Origin: a virus
Reading direction: 5' to 3' (one strand)
Virus record (IMG/VR): IMGVR_UViG_3300032282_004406
Coordinates: 1 to 30,660 of that record
DNA length: 30,660 nt
This document shows, piece by piece, positions 6,492 to 16,800 of the stretch. Each line of letters starts with the position of its first letter. Position 1 is the first letter of the stretch. The notes under the pieces are model-generated. The model searched no databases, was not told where the DNA came from, and worked only from the letters and a program-made list of their open reading frames with translations. The position numbers and the translations under genes are program-made.

Positions 6492-7891
6492 ATTTTATTT
6501 AATAGTTTATTAATAATATCATTTAATTCTTCTTGGGTAGATGCAGCCTCTAAATTACTGATAATATCATTTACATCATAACCTTTTTCAGCTAAGATTT
6601 CATCAAGTCTATAGTCATTTACAGCTTGATTTATAGAATCTATCATGTTATCTCTTTCAGTAGTATTGATTGGTGAGTAGGAAACCTCTTCTTTTTCTTG
6701 AATACCTTTGCTGAGATTAACATTTTTTATATATACATCTCCGGTATTTTTATCTATTAAATCATATAGGTTTTTTTGGTTAAGTCTCCATTTATGCACA
6801 TCATTAATACCTGTATAGTATACAGAAGGTTGAATATTACCATTCATTGCAACAGCATTATTAAAGTTATCAACATCTCCTTGGGGAATAAGGGTTTCAT
6901 TATTCTTATTAGGAATAGATATACCTAATTTATTAACAAGTTGATCTGATATATAAGAATCTAATTCCTCATCTGTTTCATTAATATTACCTACAACTTC
7001 TTCTTTACCTACAAACTCTTTAAATCCTTCTATATCTTGTTCATTACCTAATATATGTATTTGTTCTGTATTATTTTTTACAAGAAAGTGATCACCATCC
7101 ATTAAAAAAGCCCCATCATGTCCATTTTTATAAGCATCCCTATCATTTTGTAAATCTTCTTGTACTATTTCTCCTTTATATGGATTTTTAATATTTAAGA
7201 TAGCAGTTTTAATTTCCCCAACATCTTTTCTATTAAAAAATGGTTCTAACTCTTTTCTTATTTTATCATACTCAGGTTTATATTTTTGATATTCAGTATT
7301 ATCAAATTGTTTCATTAAATCTTCTTCTGATTCAATTGAAACAATACTATAAAGTTCAATTAATCTACTAAGATTTTTAATGTCTTTATTAGTAGATAAT
7401 AATTTTCTTGCTTCATCAGCATCTTCTTTAGATATAAAACCTTCATATTCTAAACCATTTACTCCAAGTTGAGTATCTGTAATGGCCAAAAGAACATTTT
7501 TATTAAGATTATATGTTTTTGCAATATTATTTTTTATTACAGAAATTGGATTTCTTTCTGTTATTTTACCACCTTTAGTTACATTAGCTTTAGAATACAT
7601 GTATGCTTCAGCATAATTGTTTGTAAAGTATTCAAATAAACTAGTATCTTTTTTTTCTCCACCTCTGTAAACAATATCTTTTACTTTACTATCAGGAAAT
7701 ATAGTATCAAGATATTGTGAGTATTGTTCTTCAGTACCTATAGAAGCCAATTCAGGATTAGAATCAAATAGTTCTTCTACTCCTGGTTTATAATCTTGCT
7801 GTTTATCAAACTCAATCTCAGCTAATAATGGATTTTTAATCTCTTTAAGTAAAATTTTAAATAAAGGATCATTAGGATTTACACAGCTCAT
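6485..7891 (-). CDS. ADP-ribosyltransferase-like protein (ART-PolyVal type)
   Basis: Residues about 70-290 of this 468-residue protein show the outline of the ART fold seen in polyvalent proteins that enter cells with phage or plasmid DNA. IVYRGG at 73-78 corresponds to the first NAD-binding strand, LFEYFTNNYAEAYMYSKAN (85-103) to the phobic-core/alternative-residue region, ILNIKNPYKG (231-240) to a mid strand, and GHDGAFLMDGDHFLV (257-271) with NTEQIHILG (274-282) to the final strands with a Glu that could be catalytic. About 180 further residues, Asn- and Asp-rich, have no recognised fold. ART enzymes move ADP-ribose from NAD+ to protein or nucleic acid; T4 Alt is an injected example. The gene starts one base after the polymerase stop. 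The residue triad is not canonical, so activity is not assured. A structural ART-like fold without catalysis is the alternative. Confidence 0.55.
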   Translation of the reverse strand: MSCVNPNDPLFKILLKEIKNPLLAEIEFDKQQDYKPGVEELFDSNPELASIGTEEQYSQYLDTIFPDSKVKDIVYRGGEKKDTSLFEYFTNNYAEAYMYSKANVTKGGKITERNPISVIKNNIAKTYNLNKNVLLAITDTQLGVNGLEYEGFISKEDADEARKLLSTNKDIKNLSRLIELYSIVSIESEEDLMKQFDNTEYQKYKPEYDKIRKELEPFFNRKDVGEIKTAILNIKNPYKGEIVQEDLQNDRDAYKNGHDGAFLMDGDHFLVKNNTEQIHILGNEQDIEGFKEFVGKEEVVGNINETDEELDSYISDQLVNKLGISIPNKNNETLIPQGDVDNFNNAVAMNGNIQPSVYYTGINDVHKWRLNQKNLYDLIDKNTGDVYIKNVNLSKGIQEKEEVSYSPINTTERDNMIDSINQAVNDYRLDEILAEKGYDVNDIISNLEAASTQEELNDIINKLLNKIC

Positions 7892-7892
7892 C

Positions 7893-10800
7893 TTAGTAAC
7901 ATTCTTTTAATTTATTAATTATATCAGTAGGGTTTTTGGTCTTATTATTTAAGGCTTGATTGATGTAATCATAAGCTTCTTGTTGAGTTACACCATGTTT
8001 TAAAGCAAAGTTAGATAAAATTTCTCTCTTTCTATCTATTGTAAATTCAGGCATAGTTTTAAAATCTAAAGCTTCAGTAGATGGTTGCTTATCTCTTAAC
8101 TCTTCTCTTACTTCCATAAGTAATCTTGGGAACTCAGTACCCCATTTACTTTTATCTTGTGTATGAGTAAGGGTAGCATTACCTGTAGCTAATAGTTTTT
8201 GAAGAGCTGTTGGATTTTGTTCAAAAGAATTTTTTAACAAAGCTTTCATTATTTCTGAATTATTGTTATTCCAATCTTTTATTTCTAATCCTTCAATAGT
8301 TTGACCTAATTGTTTAGCTTGACTACCTGTACTTTTTGAAAATTTATTTAATAAATTTATTTTTTCTTCATTAGAATATTTTTCTGAATAAAATATTTTA
8401 TAAGCTTGATATGCACCTTCTACTGTATTAAATACTAATACATTTCCAGTTATATCTTTATAAAGTTCTGATAAATCACCATCTTCTTTAAAAGGTCTAT
8501 TAGCAAAGTTGCTTAACTCAGCATTCTCTCCTGTACCTGCATAGATGTTAATCTTAGTATCTGGTCCAGGTAAGTTAGTAGATGGTTGAACTAGTTTAAA
8601 TTCTATTTGCCAAGCCTCATCTAATCTTGGCTTAACACTTCTATTAAAATATTCTTTAGACCATCCTTCTAATTTAGACCATTCTTCTGCAGTTTTACCT
8701 GAACCCTTAAGAGGAGTCAAGGCTTTTGTAACAACTACATCAACTTTTTTACCATCTTCTGATTCCCAAGTAATTATATCACCTACTTTAGCAGTTTTCC
8801 AGTAATCTAATTTACTTTCACTTTCATATCTAGTAGTAGCAGTTCTTTCTCCTTTAAGTATTGCATCAAAAGTAGTATTAGCTGTAACATCTTCTCTTTT
8901 ATTAGTACCATATACATAAGTCATTTTACCTTTAAAAGTATTTACAGGAGCTTTTGGTTGAGCAGATTGTACTCCAGTTTTAGATGGTTTAGTATCTTTT
9001 AATTTTAAGATAGCTATTCTGTTACCATCATTGTCTTTCCACTCCATTTTTGTACCAGTAGTTAATGAGATAATAGTATCTTTTGGAGTCACTAGGTAAT
9101 CTGCATCTCTATATCTTACTTTAACAGCTTTATTAAATCCTGGAGTTAAGTTAGCTTCAGCAAAAGATTTCTTAGAATTGACTCCTGTAGCATTAGGGTT
9201 ATAAACTTGCCATGTACCATTATCATTCTTTTTAATAACAATATAAGTTATACCATTATTTGCAACAAATCTACCTGGTTCAATAGGAAATTGACTAATA
9301 GTTTCTTTTTTAGGTTCTACTTCAGCTTTTTTATCATAAAAGTTTTTAGGAGAATCACCAAAACCTTCTGTAAATACTACTACATCATTTCCTGTGGCAA
9401 TAATTTTATTAATAATATCATTTATACCTAACTTAGCTTTGTTTATTTCATCAACTGTTACAATATTACTTAATTTATATAAATCAGCAGGAGATAATAA
9501 AAAGAATACTGAAGGGTTAGCTTCAATTAAATTATCTATTTGATTTTTACTAACAGAATATACTCTACCGTCTTTTGTATAAGTGTTACTTAGATTAAAT
9601 ATACCAGTAGGTATATCATTATTACCTATTATTCTCTCAATAAAAGGTTGTTCATAAATATTATCTTCAGCATCAGGTAAATTAGAAATATCTACTTTTA
9701 ACTCAGGACCTCTTGATCTTAATTTTCTTTTACCAACAGAATTTTCTCTTTCAAATAATTTCTTTAATCCATTTAATATATTATCAGTATCTGTTGTTTC
9801 AAGTTTATTAATAAACTTTTCTGAAGCTTTTTGCATTATTAAACTATAGTCCATAAGACTATCTATCTTATTAGCATAAGGCATTATAGATGCTAATGAA
9901 AACTCACTAGAATCCATACCTGTTTGTAAGAAAGAATAAATTGGTAATCTAGCAAAGAAATCACTGATATAAGCATTAGCTTTACCATTATTATCTTTTT
10001 TACCAGTTAATTTAATTTCTCCTTTATTAGCAAGGTCTATCCACTGTTTATTATATTCATTAATTAAACCTTCATCAAGATTAGAATAGTTTTTTAATTG
10101 AAAATTTAAAATATTTTTATAATCAGTATCATTAGGTATACCTTTAGGCATAAATTGTTTTAGAATAGAATACTGTGTAGAATCACTAATTTCAGGATAG
10201 TTTGTAATAATATCCATTAATTCTTGGGCTACAGTATTATCACCAGATCTAAATAATTGCCAGATATTATAAGTATTAGTAAGAGCTTTATTAGCTAACA
10301 TATTTTCATATGTAGCAGTATTTAATCTTGATAAATATTCATCTCTACTTTCTCCATCATTTTGGCCATATTTTTTATTAGAGTTTTTTACTCTTTCTCT
10401 TCTAGTAATAAACTCTTTAGTATCTTTTACATCTTCTAGAGACATTCTTTTTCTTAAATACTCTCTTTCTAAACCAAATTCAATAAAATCAGATCTTAAT
10501 TTTTCATTAGGTGTTAAAACATTATTAACACCTACTAATAAAGGAAATGCTTGACCATTAATTGAAGCTAATTCTTTAGCATTATAAGAATCAGGATCAT
10601 TATTAGTTTCTAAATATAATCCTTTATCAAAGTCTTTATTAAGTTGTTCTAAATATACTGGATCAATAACATCACCTTTGTATTTAGTATCTCCTGATTT
10701 ATAGTTTTTTAATTCATTAGCAAAGATATATTGAGAAATAAAGTTTTTAAATCTTGTAATATAAGTATCAAGATCATAACCTGTTGCTTTTTTTGCTTTA

Positions 10801-13800
10801 CCTATTGCTTTTCTATCATTAAATGTAGTAATAAGAAAGTTATTTACTTGAGCATCATCTCTTAATTTAAACATTCTATTAAATAATCTTCTAGCAAAAT
10901 CTTGTATAAAGAATGGAGATATAATACTATTTGTAGATAATTTATCAATAGTTTCTGTCTCTAGGGTGTTAGTATCCATAAGACCTCTTACCTCTTCAAT
11001 TTTAGCTTGAGCTGAAAATAAAGTAGTAGTATTCTTAGTATCAGGATTCATTGCTTTTTTCATAGCATCATAATCCTCAATAAGCTTTTCTACATATAAG
11101 TACTCTAAGAACCCTGTTACTTGTTCTCTGTCAGTATAATCTAAACTTTTTTGTGCAATTTTCTCAAGTGTTTCTTTAGTAAAGTCATTAGGGTTGGACA
11201 TTTCTTCTAAAGCTACTTGTAAACCATAAATATTATCTTTATTTCTTAAAGCTTTTTCTGAAAGTCCTATTTTATTTAACATTTCTCCAGCTACATCATA
11301 TGATTTTGTTATAGAAGGCATTAAGTTTGCTAGAATAGCTTTTCCATTTGCTTTATCTTTAACATATTGTCTAGTCATAGGATTAGAAACTAAAAAGGCA
11401 ATGTGTTCAAAAGGAGTTCCAGCTTCTAATAAAAATAAAAATTTAGGTACAACTTCAGGATTACCTTGTAAGTAAGCTACCCAGGCACCTTTACCTGCAT
11501 CCACAAAACCATTCATTAATTGGTTAATTACATCAGCAATAGAGTTGATACCATCTGCATCCATAATATCTGATAATGATATAGCACCATCAAGTTTATT
11601 ATGAGGTAGATTTAAAGTAATATTAACCTCAACAGGTGCTTCTTTCCATTTAATTCCTGATTTTGTTTTAGTTTCAACTTGACCCATAATTGATAAAGTC
11701 TTTTTCATCTTAGAGCCGGCCATATTAAGTAAATTGTTAATATAGTTATCCACAGCTGCAATACCTAAAGATTCTTTACTACTATAGTTTTCTTGGTGTT
11801 TTTTGATATTGTAATTTTGAGTATAAATCTTGGTAGAACTAATACCTTTTTTATACATTTTTTTACCAGTTTTAACAGACTTAGTATAATCACTTTCATT
11901 ATCAGCCTTTTGTTGGTAATCTTTTATTTTATCAGCAGTAGGTTTAACTAAGTTAGTATCATTAGGAGACATTAATGAAGCAGCAAGATAAGGTAATTGT
12001 AATATGTTAACCATATCCTGTATTAACTTATTTTGGATACCACCTAACATATTATTTTTATTATCATTTAAATCAGCTCTTTCTTTGTATACATCACTAA
12101 GTTCTGATTTTTCATCATATAATTTACTTAAAGTATCTTCTACTGATTCTATATCTTCTAAAGTAACTCCTTTAATTTTATTTTTATAAATTTTATAAGC
12201 ATTAGGTATAAAGTTTTTTACATATTCTTCTATACCAGGATCACTCATAATTTTTATAATAACTTTGCTTTTATTACTAGTAAGATTATTTAAAAGTTCT
12301 GGATCAATGTTTTGTGTTTTTGATTTTGTAATAATAGCTTTTCTAAAATTATTAAGTTTAAAGTTAATATCTAACCATTTAATACTTTTTTGATCTTTTA
12401 ATGTATTAATAAACTCTTTAGTAGCAGTTAATTTATCAAACTTTTGTTTAAGTTCTTCTTCTTTTTCATCAATATCTTCCTCAGTCATCTTTTCCATCAA
12501 TTTACCATTTCTAGTAATAAATGGCATGTAGGTAGTCATCTTATCAACGTCAAAGTCAGTACCTGATTTAGCTACAATTTCTGCAGGAATAATAATTACA
12601 GGACCTGCTGAAGGATGTAAAAACTCAGCTACTTCACCAAACTCCATAGAGTTATGACCTTGTACAGGAATCCTTACACCAGTAAGTCTTAGTTTCTTAT
12701 AATTATCATCATGATTTCTCCAGATATCTAACCTAAGCATTTCATTTAATCTATCTAAACTTGCATCTACATCAATTTCTCTTGGTTCCCCTTTTTCTTT
12801 AGCTTTATATACAGCAATTGATTTACCAGAATTTACATATTCTCCACTTTCATCTTTAACAAAATAATCAGTTTGAAATAAACCTTCATCCATTTTATTA
12901 AGAGCTCTTTTAAACATGAATCCTATAGTGTTGTTTATACCATCAGCTACATAAGATTTTAATCCATTAGTACCTCCAAAATCATCATATTTTGCTATTT
13001 CTTCAGGAGTAGCATTTTTAAACTTTGCAGTTTGCATAAAAGCTGAAGATAATTCTACTAATGGTTCACCCTTTAATTTAGGTTTAACAATTCTATTATT
13101 AACAATTGCCATAATCATTTTTTCAAATCTGGCTGCTAATGGACTAATACTTAAATCTACTTTATCAAAGTTTGAGGTTGCATTAAAAATCTCTCTTTCA
13201 TGTGTACTAAATCCTTGTTTTGCAAGTTCTTTATCTAAAAACTTTAACATTGATTGAAGTTTTACATCATCAACTTTTTCAGCATATAAATCATCTTCTG
13301 TCCACCCTAATTCTTCAAGTAATTCTTTTTTCTTAAATTGTACAAACTCATCTATACTTCCTTTAAACTCTTCTGAATAATCATGAAATTGACTAACCAA
13401 TCTTTTATATGGTTCATTTTTCCAAGCTTCTACAGCTTCTTCTTTAGTTGAAAAGTTATTCTTTTCAATGTAGTCCATAGGTACTCCATTTTTATATAAA
13501 AGAGAAGTAATTAATTTTCTTAATTGACTAGAAAAAGTGGATTGATCTTTAAAATATCTATTAACAGATGTTTGATTTTTTAAATAAGCTATATAAATAA
13601 CATTTGGTGTAAACTTAATTTCTTCTAATGGTTTAATGTTATCTGTAGTACCATTATAAACTAAATCACCTTTACTAGTAGGACTAGATTTTATAAAAGA
13701 TCTTTTAGATCCTGACTCAAATAAAGCATAATCTATATTTTGAGAAATCATAGCTTTATGTAAAGTATCAGCTGCAGGAAATTTTTTAATTACACTTGGT

Positions 13801-16800
13801 ATTAAAGGAAATAAAGAAAACTTATGAAAGGCTTGTACAGGAATTCTTCCCTTTTCTGTAGCAAGTGCTCCATTATATTGAAGTTTATATACCGGAAACA
13901 TATCAGTAAGTTCAGATGCAGATATTTCTTCTCCATTTACAACTTTCCAAAATAAGTCTTCTTGAGCATTAGACCATGTTCCCTCTGCTCTTTTTAATAT
14001 TCTATAAGTATCAAAAGTCATCCAACCTTGACCATCTCCATCTTTAATATCAACAAATGATGTCATTTTACCACCATCATAAAGATCATTATAATTACCT
14101 TCTTCATCAACAGAATCACTACCTGGTAAACCTGTATCAGGATTAACACCATATAAAGCAATATTTAATTCATCACCATTTATACCTTTTTTAATAAAAT
14201 CATTTTTAAAAAGATTTTTATACATATCAAAATACACAGAAGTAACTTTACTTTCTTGAATAATTGCAGTATTAAGAGTAGGACCATATGTTCTTACTTG
14301 TTTTTCTCCAATAACTTTATCATCTATAAGTTTTTGTTCATAAGGTCTTCCTACTTTAGTATCAATAAAGATTTTAGTTAGTTTATCTACTGGAAATACA
14401 GTACCACCAGATTGAGAACCTGTAGCTCTTTTAGTCATATCATCTTTAGTATGATCAAATTGAAAACCATCTCCTTGTAAAAATACAGTAGTTTCAGTCT
14501 TATGAATAAAGTTATTTATCATATAAGATCTGATAGCTGCTTTTTTAATATTTAAATCTTTATCTGTAACATCTTTTCCATAAATAGCATTTAATTCTTT
14601 TTTACCAGTTAAATCTTTTAATATAAGATCTGTTAATGTAGAAGGCATAACACTACCTTCTCCAAAAATAGGATCAAATAAATCTTTATAGTAATCCTCT
14701 TCAATTTTATCAAAATATGTTAATATTTCTTTATCAATCTTTTCTTTTAACTTAGGATTATTAGCTAATAATGTAGTTAAATTACCTACTTTATTTAACT
14801 CATCATAAGTTTCTTTAGATTTTAATGTTTCTTTAAGAGTACCTGTTTCTTCATCTAAAATCTCATCAAAAATATCAAACTCAGTTCCTCTTTCAAATCC
14901 TTTCATATTATTATAATAAGCAGGATCTGCTTTAACCATTGCAATTCTTCTAATTTCACCCTCTAATTTAGGGTATAACATCTTTAATACTTCTTGCATT
15001 GGGTCAATTCCCATAATGGATTTACCATTTTTATCTGTTATAAAAGCAACAGTATCAACATATAAATTTTTATTTATTTTATTATTATATGTTTTAATAT
15101 AATTAAGTTTTATTGCAAAGTTTGAACTCTTATCACCTGGTTGAATACCTTCCATATAACCACCACCAAGAGTAGAAATAAATGTAGATAATACTTTATC
15201 TAAAAAGCCCATTTTAACAATTGATACACCATCACTTACAGTTTGGTCACCATAGCTTGTACCTGTTAAATCTCTATAATTAATATCATTATCTGAAATT
15301 TTTTGCCCTGTAACAGTAGAATATAATGATTTAAGCATTATTAATCCATTTGCTGATGGATTGCTTTCTGGATTAAAGCTATTCATATGTACAAACTCAG
15401 GATCATCAGAATATAAATCATTTATTTCAGTAGATTTTTTAATTCCATTAACTTTTTGAGTATCTGAGTTATTATATGCATGAGTTGATTTAAGATTATT
15501 ATCTGCAGTATACTTCATTGAACTTGCATATTCTATTGAATATGTTGCTTGTATTTCAGCTAACCTATTTACAGCAAAAGCATTTTTTTCTATTTTTGTA
15601 CCATTACTTAATACTCTATCTTTAGCTAAATAACTAATAATATTACTTATTTTTTTAGCATCTTCATCATTACTTTCCTGTGTTTTACCAATAGCATTTG
15701 CTATAAAATTAACATCACTTGGTGTAAGGATATCTCTAATTTCAGAAGTATCATCTATGTATAAACCAATGCTATTTAAAAATGGTATATAATTTTCTTG
15801 AGTAACAGTATAAGTACTTTTATTTTCAGTGTTAGTACCTTTAATCAAATATCTATTTACAACATTATCTAAATTAATGTAATTAACATTATCTATTTTA
15901 TTAGTAAAATCATCTTTTTCTTTTTGTTGAAATAATAAAGGCCAGTCTGTGTTTACAATTTTTTGATAATCAGCACTTGTCTTACCAACTTTTATTTCAA
16001 CTTTTCCTGTTTTATTATCTATTTTAATAGTATTAGATACTAAATCAATTTTATGTAAATTTGTAGATTGAATAAACTTCATCCATAAATCACCAACAGT
16101 ACTACCTTCTCTAAACATTATAGCTAATGATTCTTCTGGACTTACTTTTTCTTTATTTTTAGTTTGTTGTACATATATCTTACTAAGAAGTTGTTTAAAT
16201 AAAGGAGATACTTTTTCACCTGCTTCTGCAAGTTTATTATATAAACCCATTACAGAAGTTTCACCTGAAGCTTTATCCATTAATACTCTCCAGAAAGGTA
16301 AGAACTCTATAGGTTCTTTAAATCCTAGTTCATTTAATTCAAACTCACCATCTTTTTTTTGTTTAGTTAAACTTTTTATTAAATATAAAACCATTTCATC
16401 AGCAAGCTTTTCTGAAGCTACACCATTGATAGGCATGTCAAAACTAGTAGATAATTCCTGTTGAGCTTTATCATCAGTTTCTTCATAATCATCACTATCT
16501 TTTTCTTCTATTAACTTGAATGTAGAAAATAAATCTTTAAATGTACTGTTGTTTCTATGAAAAGCTACTAATGATGTTTCTGCAGATTCTCCAGCCAAAG
16601 CTTTATTAATATCACCAAATACTTCTTCATTTACAGCTTTTGTTAATAAAGTAATTTTATTAGTGAGAATAGTGATTGACTGCTCATCTTCAGCAGGTAT
16701 CCTATTTCTTTCAGATACTAACTCATTTATTCTATCATTTAAAACTTTCTTAGCTTTATTATAAACAGTAGTAAGAGCTTTTCTACTTGAAAATATTTTA

